Origin: Halalkalibacter urbisdiaboli
GTDB taxonomy: Bacteria > Bacillota > Bacilli > Bacillales > Bacillaceae_D
Length of the DNA: 64,000 nt
Direction: 5' to 3'
NCBI RefSeq assembly: GCF_002156385.1
Contig: NZ_MVJM01000001.1
Coordinates: forward strand, 638,861-702,860
Shown here: positions 44,526 to 54,111 of the stretch, one piece after another
How the letters are laid out: each line of letters opens with the position of its first letter
Numbering within the stretch: the first letter of the stretch is position 1
The notes under the pieces: generated by a model
Told to the model about the DNA's origin: nothing
Seen by the model: the letters and a program-made list of their open reading frames with translations, nothing else
Databases searched by the model: none
Translations under genes and position numbers: made by a program

Positions 44526-45455
44526 TTAGTAAACCGTTTCTTTAAAGAAAAAGCCTGTATCAAGTTTCCGGTTGATTGGTTGAATCTCTTCTATTTGCCG
44601 AACATAGCTATCTTTATTTTCCTCATAGGTATCCCGGTCTTCTACACATAAATCTATTGCATCACGGTAAAGTGCAACAACCTTTTCCATATACTCTGTT
44701 GTTTTTAAAATACCTTCAATTTTAAATGAATCCACTCCTGCATCTACCATATCCTCTAACTCATCAATAATGCAAATGTCATTTGGACTCATAATGTGAG
44801 TACCGTTTTCATCTTCAAAAATCGGATACTTTGCATTTCTTTCAGCATCAAATAAAAAGAGCTGTCGATCTTGGCTTGTCCGTTCTACCTCTAAGTTTTT
44901 ACCTTGAAACTGCATATAATTCCCAATTAGCATTCGTTTCGATTGGAACATATTTGTCATCCCATGGACTTGAACTTCCACTTCGACGTCAGCATTCTCC
45001 TTTATTTCAACGATTGCATCCATATTAATTTCTCTTGCTAAAACAGCACGCTTTGCCCCTTTACGTCCCCAATAATTCGCCGTAAACCAATTTGTTGCTG
45101 TCATTTCTGTATTCCAATGCAGCTTCATTTGTGGAGCTACTTCCCGAACAGTCATTAATACAGCGGGGTCCCCAAACATAATTCCATCAACCTCAATGCT
45201 ACTTAAAAAGCTAACATAATCTGCTAACTCGTTAACCTTATGATTATGAAAAAGTGCATTCATGGCGACATACACTTTTTTTCCGCGTTGATGCGCTATT
45301 TCCACTGCTTCCCGAAGTGCAGAACGATTAAATTCCCCTGCTAAGCGTAACCCATAGCGTTCTTCTCCAATAACAAACGCATCCGCTCCAGCATCACTTA
45401 ATCTCTTTACTGCTTCAATATCTTTTGGTGTGACTAATAGCTCAGGTTTTTTCAT
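44526..45455 (-). CDS. trhP1: tRNA hydroxylation protein TrhP1 (YrrN, peptidase U32 family)
   Basis: The 309-residue paralogue of TrhP2 keeps the U32 barrel (KKPELLVTPKDIEAVKRL, VEVQVHGMTNMFQSKR) but lacks the cysteines that TrhP2 has at the matching place. This fits YrrN of B. subtilis, which is a partner and not the cluster-bearing subunit. It starts at ATG 45455 behind GAGGGTG and ends 15 bp before trhP2. Confidence 0.92.
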   Translation of the reverse strand: MKKPELLVTPKDIEAVKRLSDAGADAFVIGEERYGLRLAGEFNRSALREAVEIAHQRGKKVYVAMNALFHNHKVNELADYVSFLSSIEVDGIMFGDPAVLMTVREVAPQMKLHWNTEMTATNWFTANYWGRKGAKRAVLAREINMDAIVEIKENADVEVEVQVHGMTNMFQSKRMLIGNYMQFQGKNLEVERTSQDRQLFLFDAERNAKYPIFEDENGTHIMSPNDICIIDELEDMVDAGVDSFKIEGILKTTEYMEKVVALYRDAIDLCVEDRDTYEENKDSYVRQIEEIQPINRKLDTGFFFKETVY

Positions 45456-45471
45456 TTCGTCACCCTCCCCC

Positions 45472-46113
45472 TTACCGTTTCTTAATACTAACTGCTAGTC
45501 CATCACCGACAGGTAAAATTCTCGTTTCATAATCGGAATGGTCCATAAGCCATTTATTATATGTTCGAAGCTTTTTAGAAAGGCTCCGCAATCGTTTATT
45601 CTCAATTTCTTGTTCTGCCACAAGCCCTCGAAATAACACATTATCCGAAATAATAATACCACCTATGTTGACACGATTGCTATATAAATCAAAAAATCGC
45701 TGGTATTGACCTTTTGCAGCATCAATAAATAATACATCAAAAGGGGGTTCTTCTTCAAGTTTTTCAGCTAATTCAAGCGCATCTCCAAATAACACGTGAA
45801 TTCGACCTTGCAATCCATTTAATTTAATATTTTCTAAGGCAAGCTTGTAACGCTCTTCATCACGCTCAATCGTCACGACGGTTGCATTCGGAAGAGCTAC
45901 AGCCATTCGAATGGCTGAATAGCCAATTGCTGCACCAATTTCTAAAATACGTTTTGGTTGAACTATTCTTAATTGCTGAAGTAAGCTTTCCATTCCAACT
46001 AGGTCCATGATTGGTACTTCATGTTCTTTTGCGTACCGTTCCATTTCTTCTATCCGCTCACCTCTTGCAGGAACAAGTGTTTTCAAATAGTCTTCTACGT
46101 GAGAATCTAGCAT
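45472..46113 (-). CDS. trmR: tRNA 5-hydroxyuridine methyltransferase TrmR (YrrM)
   Basis: TrmR adds a methyl group to 5-hydroxyuridine 34, giving 5-methoxyuridine, the step after TrhP1/TrhP2. The 213-residue protein is an O-methyltransferase of the COMT-like family with the SAM loop ILEIGAAIGYSAIRMA and the metal site FIDAAKGQY. ATG 46113 (MLDSHVEDYL) is preceded by GGAGG at 8 nt; an earlier start five codons upstream lies on that site. It opens the modification operon after mltG. Confidence 0.92.
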   Translation of the reverse strand: MLDSHVEDYLKTLVPARGERIEEMERYAKEHEVPIMDLVGMESLLQQLRIVQPKRILEIGAAIGYSAIRMAVALPNATVVTIERDEERYKLALENIKLNGLQGRIHVLFGDALELAEKLEEEPPFDVLFIDAAKGQYQRFFDLYSNRVNIGGIIISDNVLFRGLVAEQEIENKRLRSLSKKLRTYNKWLMDHSDYETRILPVGDGLAVSIKKR

Positions 46114-46178
46114 GGTTGTTTCCTCCAATATTTTTCGATAAAGAGAGGGAATGTGCCTACGTCACATCCCCTCCTCTT

Positions 46179-47321
46179 TTACTCTTGTTTTTGTTCTGCT
46201 TCAATCCATTCATCACGGTACATTTGATGAGCTCGATTATGCTCTTCATACGATTCATTATAAATGACTTCTCCATTATATCTTGCGTAAAAATAGAGAT
46301 AATTTGTTCTTTCAGGTTTTACAGCAGCTTGTACAGAATCTTTTCCAGGATTGGCAATTGGACCAATTGGTATACCTTCATAACGATACGTATTATAAGG
46401 AGAATCAAACTCTAAGTCCTTATACGTTGTCATATAACGGTGTTCACCAATCGCATATGCTACCGTTGGATCGACTTGAAGCTTCATTCCTCTATCTAAA
46501 CGATTATGGAGAACACCACTGATTAAATAGCGATCTTCTGATGTTTGTGCCTCTCTCTCAATAATAGAAGCAAGTGTGATAATCTCATGAACGGTATAAC
46601 CACTCTCTTCAATTTCCAGCGCTAATTCATCAACAACAAGTTGAGTACGTTCTAGCATAACTTCAATGATTTCCTCGATAGAAGGATTTTCATTAACAAA
46701 ATCATAACGCGAAGGGAATAAATACCCCTCTAACGGATAGCGAATATGTACATTGAGGATCGCTTCTGTCAGCATTGGAAACTGTTCAATTAAACCTTCG
46801 ATATATTCGCGATTAGTTAGCACATCCATAATCTGTTCTTCGGTATGGCTCGTTTCTTTGGCAATAACAGAAACAACATCTTCAAGCCATCTTCCTTCTG
46901 GAACGGTGAAAATCAATTTAGCTTCCTGCAGGACCTTTCCTTCCTTTAATTCACTAATCATTTCATCCATTGTCATTGATGGAGACAAAGCATAATCACC
47001 GGCTTGAAATCCGGATTCATTTTTATAGCGTACGTAGTAACGAAACAGTGTACCATTTTTGATTAACCCTGACTCTTCAAGAATTCGTCCAATTTGAGTA
47101 GAAGATGAACCAATCGGGATCGTTACCTCAATCATTTCCGTACTTTCTTCATCGATTGGGCCAAGCGCCTTTTTAATATAGGAATACCCACTTAATAAAA
47201 CAATTGTACCTATTATAATAATCGCAATTACACAAAAAAAGACGATTTTTCTAACCACCTTTGCCTGTGAAACTCGCTCTTCTAGTAATTGATTTCGTGA
47301 TTTTTCATTGGAATCAGACAT
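46179..47321 (-). CDS. mltG: Endolytic transglycosylase MltG (YrrL)
   Basis: MltG is a membrane-bound enzyme that cuts growing glycan strands of peptidoglycan. The 380-residue protein has a cytoplasmic start, one membrane helix (about 25-46), a LysM-like region and the YceG domain, with VPEGRWLEDV, the catalytic Glu in ITLASIIEREAQ and YEGIPIGPIANPG. These are complete. It lies between yrzB and trmR. A hairpin of imperfect repeats at about 46137-46175 follows. Confidence 0.94.
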   Translation of the reverse strand: MSDSNEKSRNQLLEERVSQAKVVRKIVFFCVIAIIIIGTIVLLSGYSYIKKALGPIDEESTEMIEVTIPIGSSSTQIGRILEESGLIKNGTLFRYYVRYKNESGFQAGDYALSPSMTMDEMISELKEGKVLQEAKLIFTVPEGRWLEDVVSVIAKETSHTEEQIMDVLTNREYIEGLIEQFPMLTEAILNVHIRYPLEGYLFPSRYDFVNENPSIEEIIEVMLERTQLVVDELALEIEESGYTVHEIITLASIIEREAQTSEDRYLISGVLHNRLDRGMKLQVDPTVAYAIGEHRYMTTYKDLEFDSPYNTYRYEGIPIGPIANPGKDSVQAAVKPERTNYLYFYARYNGEVIYNESYEEHNRAHQMYRDEWIEAEQKQE

Positions 47322-47483
47322 TTTTCTCCTCCTTACCCCGTACCATTATACTACATTTTACGAGATTATTAGAGGAAATTTATCAATTATTTAAATTGCA
47401 TGGAAAGAAATTCGTCCTACCATCGTTTCCACCTATATATTACATGGAAATAGTGACTATCTTTAGCCTCATTCTTTATTGGA

Positions 47484-47518
47484 TAAAAAAAATACACCAG
47501 CTTTCAATAAGCTGGTGC
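47484..47518 (-). terminator. Terminator after yrzB
   Basis: ACACCAGCTT (47494-47503) pairs with AAGCTGGTG (47509-47517); on the minus strand it is followed by eight or more T residues (complement of 47485-47492). Confidence 0.9.
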
Positions 47519-47525
47519 ATAAAGT

Positions 47526-47816
47526 TTATTCTTCTTCTTCAGAGAATGTATTTAACATTTCTTCGACCATTTCCCATTCTTCATCAGTTTCAACTGGGAA
47601 AAGTGCAATATCGTTTTCTTCATCATCACGATCTTCATAACGGAAGGCAAATACTTCTACGTCTTCCTCGTCCTCTCCCTCTTGTTCACCAACTGGTGTC
47701 ACGAGAATGTAGGACTTTCCAGTTTCATCAACCGTAAATTTAAACAATTCATCAAATAAATGTTCATCCCCGTTTTCATCAGGGATTACGATCCGTTCTT
47801 TTTCTTCTTGTGCCAT
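47526..47816 (-). CDS. yrzB: DUF1292 family protein YrzB
   Basis: The 96-residue very acidic protein matches the DUF1292 (YrzB) family, with RIVIPDENGDEHLFDELF, SYILVTPVG and VFAFRYED, then an acidic tail. It is found in this operon (ireB-ruvX-yrzB) in most Firmicutes, but its function is not known. Start ATG 47816 is 18 bp after the ruvX stop. Confidence 0.93.
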   Translation of the reverse strand: MAQEEKERIVIPDENGDEHLFDELFKFTVDETGKSYILVTPVGEQEGEDEEDVEVFAFRYEDRDDEENDIALFPVETDEEWEMVEEMLNTFSEEEE

Positions 47817-47834
47817 TGGTTTTGCACCTCTTTC

Positions 47835-48254
47835 TTAGTTTCCTTTGTGGTCAAGATATCCTTGGAGAATCATCACGGCAGCCATTTTATCAATGACTTT
47901 TTTCCGTTTCTTCCGACTAACATCAGCTGTTATTAGCATTTTCTCTGCTGCAACTGTTGTTAACCGTTCATCCCACATTTTAATTTCACATGGGACATAC
48001 TCTTTTAGTTTATCCGCAAATGCCTGACAACTTTCACCGCTTGGACCAATTGTTCCGTTCATATTTTTTGGTAGTCCAACGACTATAGTCTCAACTCCGT
48101 ACTCAGCGACGATTTTTGCAATGAATTCATAATCTTTTAAAGGATCATCTTCATTTCTCTTTAAAGTCTCTAACCCTTGTGCCGTCCAACCTAACTCATC
48201 ACTTAAGGCGATACCGACTGTTTTTGTACCTACATCTAATCCTAATGCCCTCAT
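47835..48254 (-). CDS. ruvX: RuvX/YqgF family Holliday junction resolvase (YrrK)
   Basis: This RNase-H fold nuclease is thought to process Holliday junctions or pre-16S rRNA. The 139-residue protein has the catalytic Asp in [17 protein letters not shown], Glu/Gly loop [11 protein letters not shown] and the C-terminal Asp in MWDERLTTV. The ATG begins immediately after the ireB stop, so the two are co-translated. Length is normal. Confidence 0.95.
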   Translation of the reverse strand: MRALGLDVGTKTVGIALSDELGWTAQGLETLKRNEDDPLKDYEFIAKIVAEYGVETIVVGLPKNMNGTIGPSGESCQAFADKLKEYVPCEIKMWDERLTTVAAEKMLITADVSRKKRKKVIDKMAAVMILQGYLDHKGN

Positions 48255-48524
48255 CTATTCTCCCTTACGGTGCTGTGACAAATATGATTTGACTAATTGT
48301 TCAATCAGTTCATCGCGCTCCAGCTTTCGTATTAAAGTACGTGCATCCTTATGACGTGGAATGTACGCAGGGTCTCCCGATAATAAATAGCCAACAATTT
48401 GGTTAATCGGATTGTAGCCTTTCTCTTCAAGAGCCTCATACACCGAAAGTAATACCTCATGGACATCAATATCAACCGAGTCATCGTGAAAATTAAATTG
48501 CATCGTTTTGTCCATAGAGCTCAT
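48255..48524 (-). CDS. ireB: IreB family regulatory phosphoprotein (YrzL)
   Basis: IreB is a small protein phosphorylated by the PASTA kinase in Enterococcus and linked to cephalosporin resistance. The 89-residue protein has the family core [29 protein letters not shown] (spanning about residues 31-60). ATG 48524 is supported by GAGGTG 6 nt upstream; a longer frame upstream lacks family similarity. It is the first gene after alaS in a conserved operon. Confidence 0.94.
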   Translation of the reverse strand: MSSMDKTMQFNFHDDSVDIDVHEVLLSVYEALEEKGYNPINQIVGYLLSGDPAYIPRHKDARTLIRKLERDELIEQLVKSYLSQHRKGE

Positions 48525-48595
48525 CACGAACACCTCTTTCTTACATCTTTTAACAATGGGCTTGTCTACTTCCATTGTACAACATAAACCTATGA

Positions 48596-51235
48596 TTAGG
48601 AAATTGTATTTACATATTCCTTCACATAGGCCAAAGCTTCTTCTAGTTGATCTGGATTTTTACCACCAGCTTGAGCCATATCAGGGCGACCACCGCCACC
48701 ACCACCGCAACGGGTTGCTACTTCTTTCACTAATTTCCCGGCATGATAGCCTTGACCAACTAAATCCTTTGTAACACCAGCTACTAAGTTCACTTTCTCT
48801 CCAGAAACGGCTCCAAGTACGATGATACCTGAATCTAATTCTAATTTAAGCTTATCAACTATCGCTCGTAATGCATCCATATCATTTGCATGTACTTGTT
48901 TAGATAATACAGATACACCATTTAATTCAACGGCTTCATCAATTAGATTTCCAGCTTCCATGTTACCCATTTTTGCAGCTAAAGATTCATTTTCTCGTTG
49001 AAGTTCTCGAATTTGTTGCTGTAATCCTTCAATACGGGCAGGAACATCCTTTACATTTTTGGCTTTTACCATTGTTGCAGTGTCCTTAAGAAGCTCAAGC
49101 TGACTGTTCATATATTCATATGCACCTTTTCCAGTTACAGCTTCAATTCGTCGAATACCTGCCCCAATACCTGACTCGGATACGATCTTAAATAGCCCGA
49201 TTTCCGCTGTATTATTAACGTGGCAACCACCGCATAGCTCTAGACTATACTCACCTACTTTAACAACACGTACGGTTTCGCCATATTTTTCACCGAATAA
49301 TGCCATTGCACCCATTGCTTTTGCTTCATCAAGCTTTTTCAAGGAAATATCTACAGCTAAAGCATTCCAAACCTTTTCATTCACAATCGCTTCAACTTTT
49401 GCTAACTCTTCTTGTGTTACTTGACCAAAATGCGAGAAGTCAAAACGAAGGCGCTCCCCTGAAACAAGAGAACCAGCTTGATTTACATGTTCCCCTAGTA
49501 CATCCTTAAGTGCTTGATGGAGAAGGTGAGTCGCTGTATGATTTTTTACAATTCCGATACGTCCCGTCTCCTCAACAATAGACGAGACAATCATTCCACT
49601 TCTAAACGTACCTTCCTTTACAATCGCTGTATGAAGGTTTTGTCCATTTGGAGCGTTCTTCACATTTGTTACTTCAACAACAACACCCTCACCACGAATG
49701 ATTCCTCTGTCCGCTACTTGTCCACCACTTTCGGCATAAAACGGTGTTTCACTTAAAATAACTTGAATCTCATCTCCAGCTTGAGCTTCTTCTACTTGCT
49801 GTTTATCTCGAATAATGACTTCAACCGTCCCCTCAGCTGATAGCTGATTATAACCTACAAAGGAGCTCTCAACTGTTAATGTACCTAGTAACTCATCTTG
49901 AACCTGCATAGAGCCGGATTCTTGTCGAGCTGAACGAGCACGCTCACGTTGACGATCCATTTCACGTTCAAAGCCTTCACGATCAATTGTTAAACCTTGT
50001 TCCTCCACATACTCTTCTGTTAAATCAACTGGAAAGCCATACGTATCATACAAACGGAACACATCTGCCCCATCAATAACCTGCTTATTGTTCGTTTTTG
50101 CATCGTCTAATATTTTCCCAAGGATCGTTAACCCCTCATGGAGTGTTTCATGAAAACGTTCTTCTTCATTTTTCATTACTTTTTGTACAAACTCGGTTTT
50201 TTCTTTAACCTCTGGGTAGAAATCAACCATAATTTCACCAACCACTGGGACGAGCTCATACATAAATGGACGATCTATATTAATAAGTTTCGCGTAACGG
50301 ACAGCTCTTCTCAGTAGGCGTCGTAATACGTATCCGCGCCCCTCATTAGAAGGAAGTGCACCATCGGTTACCGCAAATGTTACGGTACGAACATGATCAG
50401 CAATCACTTTATACGCTACGTCCTTCTCTGGATCTTCTCCGTACTTTACAGAGCTTAACTTTTCTGTAGCTTGAATAATTGGTAAAAATAAATCTGTTTC
50501 AAAGTTAGTTGGGACATCTTGAATTACGGAAACCATTCGCTCTAGTCCCATTCCTGTATCAATGTTCTTCTTTGGAAGCGGTGTATACGTTCCATCAGGA
50601 TTATGATTAAACTGTGAAAATACTAGGTTCCACACTTCTAAATAGCGTTCATTTTCTCCACCTGGATAAAGCTCAGGGTCATTTGGGTCATTGCCATACT
50701 CCACTCCACGATCATAAAATATTTCGGTATTCGGTCCACTTGGGCCTTCCCCAATATCCCAGAAGTTCCCTTCAAGACGAATAATACGTTCTTCAGGAAT
50801 ACCAATTTTCTGATGCCAATAGTCGTACGCTTCACTATCTTCTGGATGAACAGTAACTGATAATTTATTCGCTTCAAAGCCAATCCACTTTTCACTCGTT
50901 AAAAATTCCCACGCCCATTCAATTGCTTCTTCTTTAAAGTAGTCGCCAATTGAAAAGTTCCCTAACATTTCAAAAAATGTATGATGACGTGCTGTTTTCC
51001 CAACATTTTCAATATCATTTGTTCGAATTGATTTTTGTGCATTGGTGATTCTTGGATTTTCCGGTATTACACGACCATCAAAGTATTTTTTTAATGTTGC
51101 AACCCCACTATTTATCCAAAGTAGTGATGGGTCCTCATGCGGAACAAGCGATGCACTTGGTTCGATATCATGCCCTTTTTCCTTAAAAAAGTCTAAATAC
51201 ATTTGTCTCACTTGAGCTGATGTCAGCTTTTTCAT
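48596..51235 (-). CDS. alaS: Alanine-tRNA ligase
   Basis: AlaS charges tRNA-Ala and edits mischarged Ser and Gly. The 879-residue protein has the class II catalytic core ([10 protein letters not shown]-type start, [18 protein letters not shown]), the editing domain with zinc motif [11 protein letters not shown] and CGGCHV, and a C-terminal glycine-rich C-Ala domain ending with [16 protein letters not shown]. All parts are present. Expression is controlled by a T-box leader that lies 180 bp upstream, separated from the start by a tandem repeat. Confidence 0.98.
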   Translation of the reverse strand: MKKLTSAQVRQMYLDFFKEKGHDIEPSASLVPHEDPSLLWINSGVATLKKYFDGRVIPENPRITNAQKSIRTNDIENVGKTARHHTFFEMLGNFSIGDYFKEEAIEWAWEFLTSEKWIGFEANKLSVTVHPEDSEAYDYWHQKIGIPEERIIRLEGNFWDIGEGPSGPNTEIFYDRGVEYGNDPNDPELYPGGENERYLEVWNLVFSQFNHNPDGTYTPLPKKNIDTGMGLERMVSVIQDVPTNFETDLFLPIIQATEKLSSVKYGEDPEKDVAYKVIADHVRTVTFAVTDGALPSNEGRGYVLRRLLRRAVRYAKLINIDRPFMYELVPVVGEIMVDFYPEVKEKTEFVQKVMKNEEERFHETLHEGLTILGKILDDAKTNNKQVIDGADVFRLYDTYGFPVDLTEEYVEEQGLTIDREGFEREMDRQRERARSARQESGSMQVQDELLGTLTVESSFVGYNQLSAEGTVEVIIRDKQQVEEAQAGDEIQVILSETPFYAESGGQVADRGIIRGEGVVVEVTNVKNAPNGQNLHTAIVKEGTFRSGMIVSSIVEETGRIGIVKNHTATHLLHQALKDVLGEHVNQAGSLVSGERLRFDFSHFGQVTQEELAKVEAIVNEKVWNALAVDISLKKLDEAKAMGAMALFGEKYGETVRVVKVGEYSLELCGGCHVNNTAEIGLFKIVSESGIGAGIRRIEAVTGKGAYEYMNSQLELLKDTATMVKAKNVKDVPARIEGLQQQIRELQRENESLAAKMGNMEAGNLIDEAVELNGVSVLSKQVHANDMDALRAIVDKLKLELDSGIIVLGAVSGEKVNLVAGVTKDLVGQGYHAGKLVKEVATRCGGGGGGRPDMAQAGGKNPDQLEEALAYVKEYVNTIS

Positions 51236-51287
51236 GATACATTTCTCCTTTATCTTAGTAATTATTATTAAAGTAATTAATCTAACA

Positions 51288-51414
51288 GGCGCCGCGTTCG
51301 TGTCGCCTTTTAAACCTTGAGCCGCCTTACGTCGGCTGCCGACGCCACGTTCGTGTCGCCTTTTAAACCTTGAGCCGCCTTACGTCGGCTGCCGGCGCCA
51401 CATTCGTGTCGCCT
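51288..51414 (-). repeat. 53-bp tandem repeat in the alaS leader
   Basis: Two full 53-bp copies (51288-51340 and 51341-51393) differ at only two positions. A third, partial copy of 21 bp follows (51394-51414). Each full copy contains GTCGGCTGCCG, able to form a hairpin (with GAC in the next copy), and is far richer in G+C than the flanks. The block lies after the T-box terminator and before the alaS ribosome site, so it is in the leader of every full-length alaS mRNA. Confidence 0.9.
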
Positions 51415-51418
51415 ATAC

Positions 51419-51640
51419 AAAAAAACCCCCATCCCAATAAAGGGACGAGAGCTATAATCACGCGGTACCACCCTAATTATGGACTGGTTGTCCATCACTT
51501 CGGAGCCTTAACGCGGCTTACGGCAGGGTTTACCTGCACTCAGGAGTAGCTTTCTGTAACACTTCACTAGGCTCCTTTCAGCCAAGGGAGCACTTCTCTG
51601 AACAGTGGGCTGTTACATACTCTTTCCGTCTTCGTTTTTC
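51419..51640 (-). promoter_or_regulatory. T-box leader controlling alaS
   Basis: On the minus strand the conserved T-box sequence AGGGTGGTACCGCG is at 51461-51474. It is followed by the terminator stem CGTCCC/GGGATG (51430-51447) and seven T residues (51419-51425). Stem I is formed by GAGTA with TACTC and TGTAACA with TGTTACA (51611-51622 and 51543-51562 area). A GCT triplet followed by A (51548-51550) in the specifier loop position fits alanine. Uncharged tRNA-Ala should stabilise the antiterminator. Confidence 0.93.
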
Positions 51641-51687
51641 ATTTCTAAAACTGCCTTTACTATTATAAAAAAACCTCAGATCAATTG

Positions 51688-52752
51688 TCAATGTTTCATC
51701 ACATGATATCGAACATGTACGAGAATAACTTTAATTATCGCTAAAGTTGGTACCGCAAGTAAAAGCCCAACAATTCCTCCGATTTCAACACCAGCGAGTA
51801 AAGCAAGAATGATAAGTAACGGATGAAGGTGTAGCGTTTTTCCAACGATAATAGGGGATAGTATATTCCCTTCAATCTGCTGAATAACAAAGATTAGCAA
51901 GACCGTTAGTAATCCAAGCTGCCATGATTCAAGAAACGCCACAATAACCGCTGGAACCGCACCTAAAAAGGCACCAAAATAAGGAATTAGGTCCGTTGCA
52001 GCTATAAATAACCCTAAAACAATGGGATAGGGTACACCAAGAAACCATAATCCTGTTATCGAAATAATTCCCACAGAAAATGCTACTAATAATTGACCTC
52101 GAATATAACGTCCAAACGTGACATCTACATCTTTAATAAAAACCTTTAAAGGTTCTCGCCATTTACGTGGTGTCAAATACCAAGCTACTTTTTCTATTTG
52201 GTCATAATCCTTCAAAATAAAAAAGATTAGAAACGGGATGACAATAAACGCAACCATTGATTGAAGTAATACGAGCATAACATACTCGATTTGATCCAAA
52301 GCCTTTTTACTATACACCTCGATTTGCTCCGTCCAGCCTTGGAAATGTTCTTGAATCGGATAAGGCATCGTCTTAACTTGCTCCTGTGCTTGAACGAGCA
52401 ACGCCTCTATTCCTCTAATTTGTACTGGTAATTCCAGTAAAGCTCGCTGAATTTGTTGAATTAATGCTGGAATCCCGACGATTGCTGCAAAGCAAAAAAA
52501 CGAGATAATTCCGATAAACACTAAAATTACCGCGAGTGGTCGAGAGAGCCCCCGACTATGCAGGTCCTCAACAAGCGGATGTAGTAAATATGTAAATAAC
52601 GCTGCAATACTTAATGGTATAAGAAGTGCTTTAAAAACCTCATAAATAGGTACAAAAATTGGTGTGAGCTTCAGAAGAACAAAAACATTAAGCAATAAAA
52701 GTAATATCAAAATAAGACGTATTAGCCATTTATGCTCTACTTTTTTCTCCAA
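51688..52752 (-). CDS. yrrI: AI-2E family transporter (YrrI)
   Basis: This 354-residue membrane protein has about seven or eight helices and the family features DLIPYFGAFLGAVPAVIVAF and PIIVGKTLHLHPLLIILALLAG. The AI-2E transporter name comes from TqsA of Escherichia coli; Bacillus members may be Na+/H+ antiporters or of unknown function. TTG 52752 is the likely start, 6-7 nt after GGAGGTG. Upstream in-frame ATG codons at 52767 and 52782 lie on or before that site. It precedes alaS, as in B. subtilis. Confidence 0.85.
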   Translation of the reverse strand: MEKKVEHKWLIRLILILLLLLNVFVLLKLTPIFVPIYEVFKALLIPLSIAALFTYLLHPLVEDLHSRGLSRPLAVILVFIGIISFFCFAAIVGIPALIQQIQRALLELPVQIRGIEALLVQAQEQVKTMPYPIQEHFQGWTEQIEVYSKKALDQIEYVMLVLLQSMVAFIVIPFLIFFILKDYDQIEKVAWYLTPRKWREPLKVFIKDVDVTFGRYIRGQLLVAFSVGIISITGLWFLGVPYPIVLGLFIAATDLIPYFGAFLGAVPAVIVAFLESWQLGLLTVLLIFVIQQIEGNILSPIIVGKTLHLHPLLIILALLAGVEIGGIVGLLLAVPTLAIIKVILVHVRYHVMKH

Positions 52753-52768
52753 CACACCCACCTCCATA

Positions 52769-52910
52769 TAGTTAGGGAACACTGAAAAGTTCGGTTTAGC
52801 TTTTTCAGTAGCCTACAATGCACATAAGCAAGGTTGCCTAGCCATCTCCTACTCCTCAAAGTCCTTAAAAGGTTAGGTTTACTTATTTCAGTGCTATCCA
52901 TTTAGTTAGG
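52769..52910. mobile_element. MITE-like relic flanked by 8-bp direct repeats
   Basis: TAGTTAGG occurs at 52769-52776 and again at 52903-52910. The 126 bp between them carry inverted CACTGAAA (52780-52787) and TTTCAGTG (52886-52893) near the two ends, plus an internal hairpin ACTGAAAAG/CTTTTTCAGT (52781-52809). There is no gene inside. This is the form of a small non-autonomous element with target duplication, but the inverted repeats are short and not equally far from the ends. Confidence 0.4.
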
Positions 52911-53031
52911 TTGTGTGTTTTTTTTAGGTTTTATTTAATTCTCCTTCAATTCCCTAAAAATTTCAGAATACATTTGCACCAATTAGGTGTTCACCTCATA
53001 AAGTTATGTATTGAAGAAGGAGGAAAATGAA

Positions 53032-53835
53032 ATGAAATCTTATCAAGAAACAGCTTGGTTTGAACACCAATTTTGGTTACAAGTGCTTGGTGACCATGCA
53101 CGAATGATTCATGACGCTTTAGCTCCAGATGAACAGGATTATGTTAATCGGGCAAGTGAATTTATTGAAATATTTGACCAACTTCTTACTTCGGCACGTT
53201 CCAATCCAACAGGAACTGAGCTTGATAGACTAAACCGAATTTCATATGAGCAAGCCAACAGCATTAAGGAATACAAACTTAATATTGTGAAAGATCATCT
53301 TGTAGGGGATATTAAAATTGAGTTGTCTCCAACCTTTATAAATCACATGGTTAATGAAGTAGAGGAGTATATTCGAATTCTTCCTTATTTAATTGAACAG
53401 TCAGTCCCACCTCGCTGTCATCCTTTGCACCACCATTTAGTATGGCTATTAGATGCTGCTGGTCATGCTGGGGGTATTAGTGACTCCTTAGATTTAGTTG
53501 AGAAAAAACTTAATCTAAAAAGTGAATATTTTACTGAAACCTTTGAGCAATTTTATATAAAAGCAGTTGAAATGGCTGGATATCTTCGTTCCAATGTGGA
53601 GCAGTTCCCCGCTCTCTCAAGATTTAACGAGGATGTTAAACTTGAAATTATCTTATTTAAAGCCTTTTTAGATGAGCTAGAAGAATTAGAAATGACGAAT
53701 AAACTGTTAGGAACATTATCCGAATTAATGGCTGACCATATGGCCCGTGAAGAATGCTATTACTTAATGAAGCTTGCTGAATCGTCAGAAATGGATGCAC
53801 CAGAATGTAATCCATTAAGTCCTAGGCCAGAATAA
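53032..53835 (+). CDS. DUF2935 domain protein
   Basis: The 267-residue protein begins MKSYQETAWFEHQFWLQVLGDHARMIHDAL and contains two helical-bundle halves with His and Glu residues at similar places (FEHQFWL, HHHLVWLLDAAGHAGG, HMAREECYY). This pattern is typical of DUF2935, possible metal-binding proteins of Bacilli and Clostridia. Function is unknown. GGAGG lies 9 nt before ATG 53032. It stands alone with its own terminator. Confidence 0.85.
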   Translation: MKSYQETAWFEHQFWLQVLGDHARMIHDALAPDEQDYVNRASEFIEIFDQLLTSARSNPTGTELDRLNRISYEQANSIKEYKLNIVKDHLVGDIKIELSPTFINHMVNEVEEYIRILPYLIEQSVPPRCHPLHHHLVWLLDAAGHAGGISDSLDLVEKKLNLKSEYFTETFEQFYIKAVEMAGYLRSNVEQFPALSRFNEDVKLEIILFKAFLDELEELEMTNKLLGTLSELMADHMAREECYYLMKLAESSEMDAPECNPLSPRPE

Positions 53836-53850
53836 AGAAGCTTCAAAAAA

Positions 53851-53887
53851 AGAGTGTACAAAGGGATTGGAGACCTTTGTACACTCT
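53851..53887. terminator. Bidirectional terminator after the DUF2935 gene
   Basis: AGAGTGTACAAAGG (53851-53864) pairs exactly with CCTTTGTACACTCT (53874-53887). On the minus strand a T run follows (complement of 53845-53850), so it also ends the yrzQ operon. Confidence 0.9.
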
Positions 53888-53894
53888 AGAGTTA

Positions 53895-54083
53895 TTAAGA
53901 AAAAGCGCGTGTAATGTTACGTTGCATTTTTTTCCACGCACGCGTATTCATCCATTTATTTAAATCCATCTTCATTATCGGTTCTATCATTTGGTTCATT
54001 TTTTGCTTTGTACGACGATTACTCATTGAATAAGCAGCCGCACCAATGCCGATTGCCAATAGTGAAGTCATTGTTCTTCCCAT
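53895..54083 (-). CDS. yrzQ: Small membrane protein YrzQ-like (DUF3918)
   Basis: The 62-residue protein starts MGRTMTSLLAIGIGAAAYSM, one short hydrophobic helix, followed by a basic helical tail (RRTKQKMNQMIEPIMK). It resembles DUF3918/YrzQ, found at the same place beside yrrD in B. subtilis. Function is unknown. It is the last gene after yrrD and the zinc-ribbon gene. Confidence 0.75.
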   Translation of the reverse strand: MGRTMTSLLAIGIGAAAYSMSNRRTKQKMNQMIEPIMKMDLNKWMNTRAWKKMQRNITRAFS

Positions 54084-54111
54084 TTGATGTCACCACCTGA
54101 TAGATTTGGGT

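Noticed and set aside
46011-46415. Plus-strand frame opposite trmR and mltG
   Set aside because: It lies antisense to two well-supported genes and has a composition typical of a shadow frame.
51288-51414. Possible CRISPR array
   Set aside because: The repeats are directly adjacent 53-bp units with no unique spacers, and no cas genes are near.
51310-51498. Small minus-strand frame in the alaS leader
   Set aside because: It consists of the tandem repeat and T-box sequence, so its coding appearance is a by-product of G+C-rich repeats.
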